From Ostrinia nubilalis (Eukaryota; Arthropoda; Insecta; Lepidoptera; Crambidae): 64,000 nt of DNA. Below are positions 37,001-52,000 of this stretch, in pieces; position 1 is the first letter of the stretch; every line of letters begins with the position of its first letter. The translations under genes were made by a program, and so were the position numbers. The stretch spans positions 2,914,001 through 2,978,000 of the forward strand of contig NC_087107.1 of the NCBI RefSeq assembly GCF_963855985.1, in the 5' to 3' direction. Under the pieces are notes generated by a model. That model saw only the letters and a list, made by a program, of their open reading frames with translations, made no database searches and was not told the origin of the DNA.

Positions 37001-40000
37001 GGAACTGGCGTGGAGTGCCGTGCCGCTCGCGCCGCACCCTCCGCCGCACCAGCCCTTCCACATCCCGCCGCAGGAGAGGTGAGACAAGTGTCTACTGTGC
37101 GCACGCACAGGGAAGTGTCCCTATGCGTCGCCGGAGTCTCCATTATCCAAGATGGAACTGGCGTGGAGTGCCGTGCCGCTCGCGCCGCACCCTCCGCCGC
37201 ACCAGCCCTTCCACATCCCGCCGCAGGAGAGGTGAGACAAGTGTCTACTGTGCGCACGCACAGGGAAGTGTCCCTATGCGTCGCCGGAGTCTCCATTATC
37301 CAAGATGGAACTGGCGTGGAGTGCCGTGCCGCTCGCGCCGCACCCTCCGCCGCACCAGCCCTTCCACATCCCGCCGCAGGAGAGGTGAGACAAGTGTCTA
37401 CTGTGCGCACGCACAGGGAAGTGTCCCTATGCGTCGCCGGAGTCTCCATTATCCAAGATGGAACTGGCGTGGAGTGCCGTGCCGCTCGCGCCGCACCCTC
37501 CGCCGCACCAGCCCTTCCACATCCCGCCGCAGGAGAGGTGAGACAAGTGTCTACTGTGCGCACGCACAGGGAAGTGTCCCTATGCGTCGCCGGAGTCTCC
37601 ATTATCCAAGATGGAACTGGCGTGGAGTGCCGTGCCGCTCGCGCCGCACCCTCCGCCGCACCAGCCCTTCCACATCCCGCCGCAGGAGAGGTGAGACAAG
37701 TGTCTACTGTGCGCACGCACAGGGAAGTGTCCCTATGCGTCGCCGGAGTCTCCATTATCCAAGATGGAACTGGCGTGGAGTGCCGTGCCGCTCGCGCCGC
37801 ACCCTCCGCCGCACCAGCCCTTCCACATCCCGCCGCAGGAGAGGTGAGACAAGTGTCTACTGTGCGCACGCACAGGGAAGTGTCCCTATGCGTCGCCGGA
37901 GTCTCCATTATCCAAGATGGAACTGGCGTGGAGTGCCGTGCCGCTCGCGCCGCACCCTCCGCCGCACCAGCCCTTCCACATCCCGCCGCAGGAGAGGTGA
38001 GACAAGTGTCTACTGTGCGCACGCACAGGGAAGTGTCCCTATGCGTCGCCGGAGTCTCCATTATCCAAGATGGAACTGGCGTGGAGTGCCGTGCCGCTCG
38101 CGCCGCACCCTCCGCCGCACCAGCCCTTCCACATCCCGCCGCAGGAGAGGTGAGACAAGTGTCTACTGTGCGCACGCACAGGGAAGTGTCCCTATGCGTC
38201 GCCGGAGTCTCCATTATCCAAGATGGAACTGGCGTGGAGTGCCGTGCCGCTCGCGCCGCACCCTCCGCCGCACCAGCCCTTCCACATCCCGCCGCAGGAG
38301 AGGTGAGACAAGTGTCTACTGTGCGCACGCACAGGGAAGTGTCCCTATGCGTCGCCGGAGTCTCCATTATCCAAGATGGAACTGGCGTGGAGTGCCGTGC
38401 CGCTCGCGCCGCACCCTCCGCCGCACCAGCCCTTCCACATCCCGCCGCAGGAGAGGTGAGACAAGTGTCTACTGTGCGCACGCACAGGGAAGTGTCCCTA
38501 TGCGTCGCCGGAGTCTCCATTATCCAAGATGGAACTGGCGTGGAGTGCCGTGCCGCTCGCGCCGCACCCTCCGCCGCACCAGCCCTTCCACATCCCGCCG
38601 CAGGAGAGGTGAGACAAGTGTCTACTGTGCGCACGCACAGGGAAGTGTCCCTATGCGTCGCCGGAGTCTCCATTATCCAAGATGGAACTGGCGTGGAGTG
38701 CCGTGCCGCTCGCGCCGCACCCTCCGCCGCACCAGCCCTTCCACATCCCGCCGCAGGAGAGGTGAGACAAGTGTCTACTGTGCGCACGCACAGGGAAGTG
38801 TCCCTATGCGTCGCCGGAGTCTCCATTATCCAAGATGGAACTGGCGTGGAGTGCCGTGCCGCTCGCGCCGCACCCTCCGCCGCACCAGCCCTTCCACATC
38901 CCGCCGCAGGAGAGGTGAGACAAGTGTCTACTGTGCGCACGCACAGGGAAGTGTCCCTATGCGTCGCCGGAGTCTCCATTATCCAAGATGGAACTGGCGT
39001 GGAGTGCCGTGCCGCTCGCGCCGCACCCTCCGCCGCACCAGCCCTTCCACATCCCGCCGCAGGAGAGGTGAGACAAGTGTCTACTGTGCGCACGCACAGG
39101 GAAGTGTCCCTATGCGTCGCCGGAGTCTCCATTATCCAAGATGGAACTGGCGTGGAGTGCCGTGCCGCTCGCGCCGCACCCTCCGCCGCACCAGCCCTTC
39201 CACATCCCGCCGCAGGAGAGGTGAGACAAGTGTCTACTGTGCGCACGCACAGGGAAGTGTCCCTATGCGTCGCCGGAGTCTCCATTATCCAAGATGGAAC
39301 TGGCGTGGAGTGCCGTGCCGCTCGCGCCGCACCCTCCGCCGCACCAGCCCTTCCACATCCCGCCGCAGGAGAGGTGAGACAAGTGTCTACTGTGCGCACG
39401 CACAGGGAAGTGTCCCTATGCGTCGCCGGAGTCTCCATTATCCAAGATGGAACTGGCGTGGAGTGCCGTGCCGCTCGCGCCGCACCCTCCGCCGCACCAG
39501 CCCTTCCACATCCCGCCGCAGGAGAGGTGAGACAAGTGTCTACTGTGCGCACGCACAGGGAAGTGTCCCTATGCGTCGCCGGAGTCTCCATTATCCAAGA
39601 TGGAACTGGCGTGGAGTGCCGTGCCGCTCGCGCCGCACCCTCCGCCGCACCAGCCCTTCCACATCCCGCCGCAGGAGAGGTGAGACAAGTGTCTACTGTG
39701 CGCACGCACAGGGAAGTGTCCCTATGCGTCGCCGGAGTCTCCGTTATCCAAGATGGAACTGGCGTGGAGTGCCGTGCCGCTCGCGCCGCACCCTCCGCCG
39801 CACCAGCCCTTCCACATCCCGCCGCAGGAGAGGTGAGACAAGTGTCTACTGTGCGCACGCACAGGGAAGTGTCCCTATGCGTCGCCGGAGTCTCCGTTAT
39901 CCAAGATGGAACTGGCGTGGAGTGCCGTGCCGCTCGCGCCGCACCCTCCGCCGCACCAGCCCTTCCACATCCCGCCGCAGGAGAGGTGAGACAAGTGTCT

Positions 40001-43000
40001 ACTGTGCGCACGCACAGGGAAGTGTCCCTATGCGTCGCCGGAGTCTCCGATATCCAAGATGGAACTGGCGTGGAGTGCCGTGCCGCTCGCGCCGCACCCT
40101 CCGCCGCACCAGCCCTTCCACATCCCGCCGCAGGAGAGGTGAGACAAGTGTCTACTGTGCGCACGCACAGGGAAGTGTCCCTATGCGTCGCCGGAGTCTC
40201 CATTATCCAAGATGGAACTGGCGTGGAGTGCCGTGCCGCTCGCGCCGCACCCTCCGCCGCACCAGCCCTTCCACATCCCGCCGCAGGAGAGGTGAGACAA
40301 GTGTCTACTGTGCGCACGCACAGGGAAGTGTCCCTATGCGTCGCCGGAGTCTCCATTATCCAAGATGGAACTGGCGTGGAGTGCCGTGCCGCTCGCGCCG
40401 CACCCTCCGCCGCACCAGCCCTTCCACATCCCGCCGCAGGAGAGGTGAGACAAGTGTCTACTGTGCGCACGCACAGGGAAGTGTCCCTATGCGTCGCCGG
40501 AGTCTCCATTATCCAAGATGGAACTGGCGTGGAGTGCCGTGCCGCTCGCGCCGCACCCTCCGCCGCACCAGCCCTTCCACATCCCGCCGCAGGAGAGGTG
40601 AGACAAGTGTCTACTGTGCGCACGCACAGGGAAGTGTCCCTATGCGTCGCCGGAGTCTCCATTATCCAAGATGGAACTGGCGTGGAGTGCCGTGCCGCTC
40701 GCGCCGCACCCTCCGCCGCACCAGCCCTTCCACATCCCGCCGCAGGAGAGGTGAGACAAGTGTCTACTGTGCGCACGCACAGGGAAGTGTCCCTATGCGT
40801 CGCCGGAGTCTCCATTATCCAAGATGGAACTGGCGTGGAGTGCCGTGCCGCTCGCGCCGCACCCTCCGCCGCACCAGCCCTTCCACATCCCGCCGCAGGA
40901 GAGGTGAGACAAGTGTCTACTGTGCGCACGCACAGGGAAGTGTCCCTATGCGTCGCCGGAGTCTCCATTATCCAAGATGGAACTGGCGTGGAGTGCCGTG
41001 CCGCTCGCGCCGCACCCTCCGCCGCACCAGCCCTTCCACATCCCGCCGCAGGAGAGGTGAGACAAGTGTCTACTGTGCGCACGCACAGGGAAGTGTCCCT
41101 ATGCGTCGCCGGAGTCTCCATTATCCAAGATGGAACTGGCGTGGAGTGCCGTGCCGCTCGCGCCGCACCCTCCGCCGCACCAGCCCTTCCACATCCCGCC
41201 GCAGGAGAGGTGAGACAAGTGTCTACTGTGCGCACGCACAGGGAAGTGTCCCTATGCGTCGCCGGAGTCTCCATTATCCAAGATGGAACTGGCGTGGAGT
41301 GCCGTGCCGCTCGCGCCGCACCCTCCGCCGCACCAGCCCTTCCACATCCCGCCGCAGGAGAGGTGAGACAAGTGTCTACTGTGCGCACGCACAGGGAAGT
41401 GTCCCTATGCGTCGCCGGAGTCTCCATTATCCAAGATGGAACTGGCGTGGAGTGCCGTGCCGCTCGCGCCGCACCCTCCGCCGCACCAGCCCTTCCACAT
41501 CCCGCCGCAGGAGAGGTGAGACAAGTGTCTACTGTGCGCACGCACAGGGAAGTGTCCCTATGCGTCGCCGGAGTCTCCATTATCCAAGATGGAACTGGCG
41601 TGGAGTGCCGTGCCGCTCGCGCCGCACCCTCCGCCGCACCAGCCCTTCCACATCCCGCCGCAGGAGAGGTGAGACAAGTGTCTACTGTGCGCACGCACAG
41701 GGAAGTGTCCCTATGCGTCGCCGGAGTCTCCATTATCCAAGATGGAACTGGCGTGGAGTGCCGTGCCGCTCGCGCCGCACCCTCCGCCGCACCAGCCCTT
41801 CCACATCCCGCCGCAGGAGAGGTGAGACAAGTGTCTACTGTGCGCACGCACAGGGAAGTGTCCCTATGCGTCGCCGGAGTCTCCATTATCCAAGATGGAA
41901 CTGGCGTGGAGTGCCGTGCCGCTCGCGCCGCACCCTCCGCCGCACCAGCCCTTCCACATCCCGCCGCAGGAGAGGTGAGACAAGTGTCTACTGTGCGCAC
42001 GCACAGGGAAGTGTCCCTATGCGTCGCCGGAGTCTCCGTTATCCAAGATGGAACTGGCGTGGAGTGCCGTGCCGCTCGCGCCGCACCCTCCGCCGCACCA
42101 GCCCTTCCACATCCCGCCGCAGGAGAGGTGAGACAAGTGTCTACTGTGCGCACGCACAGGGAAGTGTCCCTATGCGTCGCCGGAGTCTCCGTTATCCAAG
42201 ATGGAACTGGCGTGGAGTGCCGTGCCGCTCGCGCCGCACCCTCCGCCGCACCAGCCCTTCCACATCCCGCCGCAGGAGAGGTGAGACAAGTGTCTACTGT
42301 GCGCACGCACAGGGAAGTGTCCCTATGCGTCGCCGGAGTCTCCATTATCCAAGATGGAACTGGCGTGGAGTGCCGTGCCGCTCGCGCCGCACCCTCCGCC
42401 GCACCAGCCCTTCCACATCCCGCCGCAGGAGAGGTGAGACAAGTGTCTACTGTGCGCACGCACAGGGAAGTGTCCCTATGCGTCGCCGGAGTCTCCATTA
42501 TCCAAGATGGAACTGGCGTGGAGTGCCGTGCCGCTCGCGCCGCACCCTCCGCCGCACCAGCCCTTCCACATCCCGCCGCAGGAGAGGTGAGACAAGTGTC
42601 TACTGTGCGCACGCACAGGGAAGTGTCCCTATGCGTCGCCGGAGTCTCCATTATCCAAGATGGAACTGGCGTGGAGTGCCGTGCCGCTCGCGCCGCACCC
42701 TCCGCCGCACCAGCCCTTCCACATCCCGCCGCAGGAGAGGTGAGACAAGTGTCTACTGTGCGCACGCACAGGGAAGTGTCCCTATGCGTCGCCGGAGTCT
42801 CCATTATCCAAGATGGAACTGGCGTGGAGTGCCGTGCCGCTCGCGCCGCACCCTCCGCCGCACCAGCCCTTCCACATCCCGCCGCAGGAGAGGTGAGACA
42901 AGTGTCTACTGTGCGCACGCACAGGGAAGTGTCCCTATGCGTCGCCGGAGTCTCCATTATCCAAGATGGAACTGGCGTGGAGTGCCGTGCCGCTCGCGCC

Positions 43001-46000
43001 GCACCCTCCGCCGCACCAGCCCTTCCACATCCCGCCGCAGGAGAGGTGAGACAAGTGTCTACTGTGCGCACGCACAGGGAAGTGTCCCTATGCGTCGCCG
43101 GAGTCTCCATTATCCAAGATGGAACTGGCGTGGAGTGCCGTGCCGCTCGCGCCGCACCCTCCGCCGCACCAGCCCTTCCACATCCCGCCGCAGGAGAGGT
43201 GAGACAAGTGTCTACTGTGCGCACGCACAGGGAAGTGTCCCTATGCGTCGCCGGAGTCTCCGTTATCCAAGATGGAACTGGCGTGGAGTGCCGTGCCGCT
43301 CGCGCCGCACCCTCCGCCGCACCAGCCCTTCCACATCCCGCCGCAGGAGAGGTGAGACAAGTGTCTACTGTGCGCACGCACAGGGAAGTGTCCCTATGCG
43401 TCGCCGGAGTCTCCATTATCCAAGATGGAACTGGCGTGGAGTGCCGTGCCGCTCGCGCCGCACCCTCCGCCGCACCAGCCCTTCCACATCCCGCCGCAGG
43501 AGAGGTGAGACAAGTGTCTACTGTGCGCACGCACAGGGAAGTGTCCCTATGCGTCGCCGGAGTCTCCGTTATCCAAGATGGAACTGGCGTGGAGTGCCGT
43601 GCCGCTCGCGCCGCACCCTCCGCCGCACCAGCCCTTCCACATCCCGCCGCAGGAGAGGTGAGACAAGTGTCTACTGTGCGCACGCACAGGGAAGTGTCCC
43701 TATGCGTCGCCGGAGTCTCCATTATCCAAGATGGAACTGGCGTGGAGTGCCGTGCCGCTCGCGCCGCACCCTCCGCCGCACCAGCCCTTCCACATCCCGC
43801 CGCAGGAGAGGTGAGACAAGTGTCTACTGTGCGCACGCACAGGGAAGTGTCCCTATGCGTCGCCGGAGTCTCCGTTATCCAAGATGGAACTGGCGTGGAG
43901 TGCCGTGCCGCTCGCGCCGCACCCTCCGCCGCACCAGCCCTTCCACATCCCGCCGCAGGAGAGGTGAGACAAGTGTCTACTGTGCGCACGCACAGGGAAG
44001 TGTCCCTATGCGTCGCCGGAGTCTCCGCTATCAAAGATGGAACTGGCGTGGAGTGCCGTGCCGCTCGCGCCGCACCCTCCGCCGCACCAGCCCTTCCACA
44101 TCCCGCCGCAGGAGAGGTGAGACAAGTGTCTACTGTGCGCACGCACAGGGAAGTGTCCCTATGCGTCGCCGGAGTCTCCGTTATCCAAGATGGAACTGGC
44201 GTGGAGTGCCGTGCCGCTCGCGCCGCACCCTCCGCCGCACCAGCCCTTCCACATCCCGCCGCAGGAGAGGTGAGACAAGTGTCTACTGTGCGCACGCACA
44301 GGGAAGTGTCCCTATGCGTCGCCGGAGTCTCCGTTATCCAAGATGGAACTGGCGTGGAGTGCCGTGCCGCTCGCGCCGCACCCTCCGCCGCACCAGCCCT
44401 TCCACATCCCGCCGCAGGAGAGGTGAGACAAGTGTCTACTGTGCGCACGCACAGGGAAGTGTCCCTATGCGTCGCCGGAGTCTCCGCTATCAAAGATGGA
44501 ACTGGCGTGGAGTGCCGTGCCGCTCGCGCCGCACCCTCCGCCGCACCAGCCCTTCCACATCCCGCCGCAGGAGAGGTGAGACAAGTGTCTACTGTGCGCA
44601 CGCACAGGGAAGTGTCCCTATGCGTCGCCGGAGTCTCCGCTTATCCAAGATGGAACTGGCGTGGAGTGCCGTGCCGCTCGCGCCGCACCCTCCGCCGCAC
44701 CAGCCCTTCCACATCCCGCCGCAGGAGAGGTGAGACAAGTGTCTACTGTGCGCACGCACAGGGAAGTGTCCCTATGCGTCGCCGGAGTCTCCATTATCCA
44801 AGATGGAACTGGCGTGGAGTGCCGTGCCGCTCGCGCCGCACCCTCCGCCGCACCAGCCCTTCCACATCCCGCCGCAGGAGAGGTGAGACAAGTGTCTACT
44901 GTGCGCACGCACAGGGAAGTGTCCCTATGCGTCGCCGGAGTCTCCATTATCCAAGATGGAACTGGCGTGGAGTGCCGTGCCGCTCGCGCCGCACCCTCCG
45001 CCGCACCAGCCCTTCCACATCCCGCCGCAGGAGAGGTGAGACAAGTGTCTACTGTGCGCACGCACAGGGAAGTGTCCCTATGCGTCGCCGGAGTCTCCAT
45101 TATCCAAGATGGAACTGGCGTGGAGTGCCGTGCCGCTCGCGCCGCACCCTCCGCCGCACCAGCCCTTCCACATCCCGCCGCAGGAGAGGTGAGACAAGTG
45201 TCTACTGTGCGCACGCACAGGGAAGTGTCCCTATGCGTCGCCGGAGTCTCCGTTATCCAAGATGGAACTGGCGTGGAGTGCCGTGCCGCTCGCGCCGCAC
45301 CCTCCGCCGCACCAGCCCTTCCACATCCCGCCGCAGGAGAGGTGAGACAAGTGTCTACTGTGCGCACGCACAGGGAAGTGTCCCTATGCGTCGCCGGAGT
45401 CTCCATTATCCAAGATGGAACTGGCGTGGAGTGCCGTGCCGCTCGCGCCGCACCCTCCGCCGCACCAGCCCTTCCACATCCCGCCGCAGGAGAGGTGAGA
45501 CAAGTGTCTACTGTGCGCACGCACAGGGAAGTGTCCCTATGCGTCGCCGGAGTCTCCATTATCCAAGATGGAACTGGCGTGGAGTGCCGTGCCGCTCGCG
45601 CCGCACCCTCCGCCGCACCAGCCCTTCCACATCCCGCCGCAGGAGAGGTGAGACAAGTGTCTACTGTGCGCACGCACAGGGAAGTGTCCCTATGCGTCGC
45701 CGGAGTCTCCATTATCCAAGATGGAACTGGCGTGGAGTGCCGTGCCGCTCGCGCCGCACCCTCCGCCGCACCAGCCCTTCCACATCCCGCCGCAGGAGAG
45801 GTGAGACAAGTGTCTACTGTGCGCACGCACAGGGAAGTGTCCCTATGCGTCGCCGGAGTCTCCATTATCCAAGATGGAACTGGCGTGGAGTGCCGTGCCG
45901 CTCGCGCCGCACCCTCCGCCGCACCAGCCCTTCCACATCCCGCCGCAGGAGAGGTGAGACAAGTGTCTACTGTGCGCACGCACAGGGAAGTGTCCCTATG

Positions 46001-49000
46001 CGTCGCCGGAGTCTCCATTATCCAAGATGGAACTGGCGTGGAGTGCCGTGCCGCTCGCGCCGCACCCTCCGCCGCACCAGCCCTTCCACATCCCGCCGCA
46101 GGAGAGGTGAGACAAGTGTCTACTGTGCGCACGCACAGGGAAGTGTCCCTATGCGTCGCCGGAGTCTCCATTATCCAAGATGGAACTGGCGTGGAGTGCC
46201 GTGCCGCTCGCGCCGCACCCTCCGCCGCACCAGCCCTTCCACATCCCGCCGCAGGAGAGGTGAGACAAGTGTCTACTGTGCGCACGCACAGGGAAGTGTC
46301 CCTATGCGTCGCCGGAGTCTCCATTATACTCACGATGAACTGTGCGTGGAGTGGCCGTGCCGCTCGCGCGCACCCTCCGCCGCACTCAGGCCGCCTTCCA
46401 CATCCCGCCGCAGGAGAGGGTGAGACAAGTGTCTACTGTGCGCACGCACAGGGAAGTGTCCCTATGCGTCGCCGGGAGTCTCCAATTATCCGCACCCTCC
46501 GCCGCACCAGCCCTTCCACATCCCGCCGCAGGAGAGGTGAGACAAGTGTCTACTGTGCGCACGCACAGGGAAGTGTCCCTATGCGTCGCCGGAGTCTCCA
46601 TTATCCAAGATGGAACTGGCGTGGAGTGCCGTGCCGCTCGCGCCGCACCCTCCGCCGCACCAGCCCTTCCACATCCCGCCGCAGGAGAGGTGAGACAAGT
46701 GTCTACTGTGCGCACGCACAGGGAAGTGTCCCTATGCGTCGCCGGAGTCTCCATTATCCAAGATGGAACTGGCGTGGAGTGCCGTGCCGCTCGCGCCGCA
46801 CCCTCCGCCGCACCAGCCCTTCCACATCCCGCCGCAGGAGAGGTGAGACAAGTGTCTACTGTGCGCACGCACAGGGAAGTGTCCCTATGCGTCGCCGGAG
46901 TCTCCATTATCCAAGATGGAACTGGCGTGGAGTGCCGTGCCGCTCGCGCCGCACCCTCCGCCGCACCAGCCCTTCCACATCCCGCCGCAGGAGAGGTGAG
47001 ACAAGTGTCTACTGTGCGCACGCACAGGGAAGTGTCCCTATGCGTCGCCGGAGTCTCCATTATCCAAGATGGAACTGGCGTGGAGTGCCGTGCCGCTCGC
47101 GCCGCACCCTCCGCCGCACCAGCCCTTCCACATCCCGCCGCAGGAGAGGTGAGACAAGTGTCTACTGTGCGCACGCACAGGGAAGTGTCCCTATGCGTCG
47201 CCGGAGTCTCCATTATCCAAGATGGAACTGGCGTGGAGTGCCGTGCCGCTCGCGCCGCACCCTCCGCCGCACCAGCCCTTCCACATCCCGCCGCAGGAGA
47301 GGTGAGACAAGTGTCTACTGTGCGCACGCACAGGGAAGTGTCCCTATGCGTCGCCGGAGTCTCCATTATCCAAGATGGAACTGGCGTGGAGTGCCGTGCC
47401 GCTCGCGCCGCACCCTCCGCCGCACCAGCCCTTCCACATCCCGCCGCAGGAGAGGTGAGACAAGTGTCTACTGTGCGCACGCACAGGGAAGTGTCCCTAT
47501 GCGTCGCCGGAGTCTCCATTATCCAAGATGGAACTGGCGTGGAGTGCCGTGCCGCTCGCGCCGCACCCTCCGCCGCACCAGCCCTTCCACATCCCGCCGC
47601 AGGAGAGGTGAGACAAGTGTCTACTGTGCGCACGCACAGGGAAGTGTCCCTATGCGTCGCCGGAGTCTCCATTATCCAAGATGGAACTGGCGTGGAGTGC
47701 CGTGCCGCTCGCGCCGCACCCTCCGCCGCACCAGCCCTTCCACATCCCGCCGCAGGAGAGGTGAGACAAGTGTCTACTGTGCGCACGCACAGGGAAGTGT
47801 CCCTATGCGTCGCCGGAGTCTCCATTATCCAAGATGGAACTGGCGTGGAGTGCCGTGCCGCTCGCGCCGCACCCTCCGCCGCACCAGCCCTTCCACATCC
47901 CGCCGCAGGAGAGGTGAGACAAGTGTCTACTGTGCGCACGCACAGGGAAGTGTCCCTATGCGTCGCCGGAGTCTCCGCTATCAAAGATGGAACTCGCGTG
48001 GAGTGCCGTGCCGCTCGCGCCGCACCCACCGCCGCACCAGCCCTTCCACATCCCGCCGCAGGAGAGGTGAGACAAGTGTCTACTGTGCGCACGCACAGGG
48101 AAGTGTCCCTATGCGTCGCCGGAGTCTCCATTATCCAAGATGGAACTGGCGTGGAGTGCCGTGCCGCTCGCGCCGCACCCTCCGCCGCACCAGCCCTTCC
48201 ACATCCCGCCGCAGGAGAGGTGAGACAAGTGTCTACTGTGCGCACGCACAGGGAAGTGTCCCTATGCGTCGCCGGAGTCTCCATTATCCAAGATGGAACT
48301 GGCGTGGAGTGCCGTGCCGCTCGCGCCGCACCCTCCGCCGCACCAGCCCTTCCACATCCCGCCGCAGGAGAGGTGAGACAAGTGTCTACTGTGCGCACGC
48401 ACAGGGAAGTGTCCCTATGCGTCGCCGGAGTCTCCATTATCCAAGATGGAACTGGCGTGGAGTGCCGTGCCGCTCGCGCCGCACCCTCCGCCGCACCAGC
48501 CCTTCCACATCCCGCCGCAGGAGAGGTGAGACAAGTGTCTACTGTGCGCACGCACAGGGAAGTGTCCCTATGCGTCGCCGGAGTCTCCGCTGTCAAAGAT
48601 GGAACTCGCGTGGAGCGCCGCATCCACCGCCGCACAAGCCCTTCCACATCCCGCCGCAGGAGAGGTGAGACAAGTGTCTACTGTGCGCACGCACAGGGAA
48701 GTGTCCCTATGCGTCGCCGGAGTCTCCGCTATCAAAGATGGAACTCGCGTGGAGTGCCGTGCCGCTCGCGCCGCACCCTCCGCCGCACCAGCCCTTCCAC
48801 ATCCCGCCGCAGGAGAGGTGAGACAAGTGTCTACTGTGCGCACGCACAGGGAAGTGTCCCTATGCGTCGCCGGAGTCTCCGTTATCCAAGATGGAACTGG
48901 CGTGGAGTGCCGTGCCGCTCGCGCCGCACCCTCCGCCGCACCAGCCCTTCCACATCCCGCCGCAGGAGAGGTGAGACAAGTGTCTACTGTGCGCACGCAC

Positions 49001-52000
49001 AGGGAAGTGTCCCTATGCGTCGCCGGAGTCTCCATTATCCAAGATGGAACTGGCGTGGAGTGCCGTGCCGCTCGCGCCGCACCCTCCGCCGCACCAGCCC
49101 TTCCACATCCCGCCGCAGGAGAGGTGAGACAAGTGTCTACTGTGCGCACGCACAGGGAAGTGTCCCTATGCGTCGCCGGAGTCTCCATTATCCAAGATGG
49201 AACTGGCGTGGAGTGCCGTGCCGCTCGCGCCGCACCCTCCGCCGCACCAGCCCTTCCACATCCCGCCGCAGGAGAGGTGAGACAAGTGTCTACTGTGCGC
49301 ACGCACAGGGAAGTGTCCCTATGCGTCGCCGGAGTCTCCATTATCCAAGATGGAACTGGCGTGGAGTGCCGTGCCGCTCGCGCCGCACCCTCCGCCGCAC
49401 CAGCCCTTCCACATCCCGCCGCAGGAGAGGTGAGACAAGTGTCTACTGTGCGCACGCACAGGGAAGTGTCCCTATGCGTCGCCGGAGTCTCCATTATCCA
49501 AGATGGAACTGGCGTGGAGTGCCGTGCCGCTCGCGCCGCACCCTCCGCCGCACCAGCCCTTCCACATCCCGCCGCAGGAGAGGTGAGACAAGTGTCTACT
49601 GTGCGCACGCACAGGGAAGTGTCCCTATGCGTCGCCGGAGTCTCCATTATCCAAGATAGAACTGGCGTGGAGTGCCGTGCCGCTCGCGCCGCACCCTCCG
49701 CCGCACCAGCCCTTCCACATCCCGCCGCAGGAGAGGTGAGACAAGTGTCTACTGTGCGCACGCACAGGGAAGTGTCCCTATGCGTCGCCGGAGTCTCCGC
49801 TATCAAAGATGGAACTCGCGTGGAGTGCCGTGCCGCTCGCGCCGCACCCACCGCCGCACCAGCCCTTCCACATCCCGCCGCAGGAGAGGTGAGACAAGTG
49901 TCTACTGTGCGCACGCACAGGGAAGTGTCCCTATGCGTCGCCGGAGTCTCCGCTGTCAAAGATGGAACTCGCGTGGAGCGCCGCATCCACCGCCGCACAA
50001 GCCCTTCCACATCCCGCCGCAGGAGAGGTGAGACAAGTGTCTACTGTGCGCACGCACAGGGAAGTGTCCCTATGCGTCGCCGGAGTCTCCATTATCCAAG
50101 ATGGAACTGGCGTGGAGTGCCGTGCCGCTCGCGCCGCACCCTCCGCCGCACCAGCCCTTCCACATCCCGCCGCAGGAGAGGTGAGACAAGTGTCTACTGT
50201 GCGCACGCACAGGGAAGTGTCCCTATGCGTCGCCGGAGTCTCCATTATCCAAGATGGAACTGGCGTGGAGTGCCGTGCCGCTCGCGCCGCACCCTCCGCC
50301 GCACCAGCCCTTCCACATCCCGCCGCAGGAGAGGTGAGACAAGTGTCTACTGTGCGCACGCACAGGGAAGTGTCCCTATGCGTCGCCGGAGTCTCCATTA
50401 TCCAAGATGGAACTGGCGTGGAGTGCCGTGCCGCTCGCGCCGCACCCTCCGCCGCACCAGCCCTTCCACATCCCGCCGCAGGAGAGGTGAGACAAGTGTC
50501 TACTGTGCGCACGCACAGGGAAGTGTCCCTATGCGTCGCCGGAGTCTCCATTATCCAAGATGGAACTGGCGTGGAGTGCCGTGCCGCTCGCGCCGCACCC
50601 TCCGCCGCACCAGCCCTTCCACATCCCGCCGCAGGAGAGGTGAGACAAGTGTCTACTGTGCGCACGCACAGGGAAGTGTCCCTATGCGTCGCCGGAGTCT
50701 CCATTATCCAAGATGGAACTGGCGTGGAGTGCCGTGCCGCTCGCGCCGCACCCTCCGCCGCACCAGCCCTTCCACATCCCGCCGCAGGAGAGGTGAGACA
50801 AGTGTCTACTGTGCGCACGCACAGGGAAGTGTCCCTATGCGTCGCCGGAGTCTCCATTATCCAAGATAGAACTGGCGTGGAGTGCCGTGCCGCTCGCGCC
50901 GCACCCTCCGCCGCACCAGCCCTTCCACATCCCGCCGCAGGAGAGGTGAGACAAGTGTCTACTGTGCGCACGCACAGGGAAGTGTCCCTATGCGTCGCCG
51001 GAGTCTCCATTATCCAAGATAGAACTGGCGTGGAGTGCCGTGCCGCTCGCGCCGCACCCTCCGCCGCACCAGCCCTTCCACATCCCGCCGCAGGAGAGGT
51101 GAGACAAGTGTCTACTGTGCGCACGCACAGGGAAGTGTCCCTATGCGTCGCCGGAGTCTCCGCTGTCAAAGATGGAACTCGCGTGGAGCGCCGCATCCAC
51201 CGCCGCACAAGCCCTTCCACATCCCGCCGCAGGAGAGGTGAGACAAGTGTCTACTGTGCGCACGCACAGGGAAGTGTCCCTATGCGTCGCCGGAGTCTCC
51301 ATTATCCAAGATGGAACTGGCGTGGAGTGCCGTGCCGCTCGCGCCGCACCCTCCGCCGCACCAGCCCTTCCACATCCCGCCGCAGGAGAGGTGAGACAAG
51401 TGTCTACTGTGCGCACGCACAGGGAAGTGTCCCTATGCGTCGCCGGAGTCTCCATTATCCAAGATGGAACTGGCGTGGAGTGCCGTGCCGCTCGCGCCGC
51501 ACCCTCCGCCGCACCAGCCCTTCCACATCCCGCCGCAGGAGAGGTGAGACAAGTGTCTACTGTGCGCACGCACAGGGAAGTGTCCCTATGCGTCGCCGGA
51601 GTCTCCATTATCCAAGATAGAACTGGCGTGGAGTGCCGTGCCGCTCGCGCCGCACCCTCCGCCGCACCAGCCCTTCCACATCCCGCCGCAGGAGAGGTGA
51701 GACAAGTGTCTACTGTGCGCACGCACAGGGAAGTGTCCCTATGCGTCGCCGGAGTCTCCATTATCCAAGATAGAACTGGCGTGGAGTGCCGTGCCGCTCG
51801 CGCCGCACCCTCCGCCGCACCAGCCCTTCCACATCCCGCCGCAGGAGAGGTGAGACAAGTGTCTACTGTGCGCACGCACAGGGAAGTGTCCCTATGCGTC
51901 GCCGGAGTCTCCGCTGTCAAAGATGGAACTCGCGTGGAGCGCCGCATCCACCGCCGCACAAGCCCTTCCACATCCCGCCGCAGGAGAGGTGAGACAAGTG

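Noticed and set aside
33241..44601. Minus-strand ORF of 3,786 residues and further minus ORFs to 55846
   Set aside because: Antisense shadow of the exon array with the same 51-residue period.
33286..44733. Second plus-strand ORF of 3,815 residues, Arg/Ser-rich
   Set aside because: Third-frame by-product of the array. The real exon frame carries TGA at each donor.
33266..46423. Plus-strand ORF of 4,385 residues made of 51-residue repeats
   Set aside because: Out of the exon frame. It stays open only because the 153-bp unit is a multiple of three and this frame lacks a stop in one unit. It has no start context, domain or splice support.
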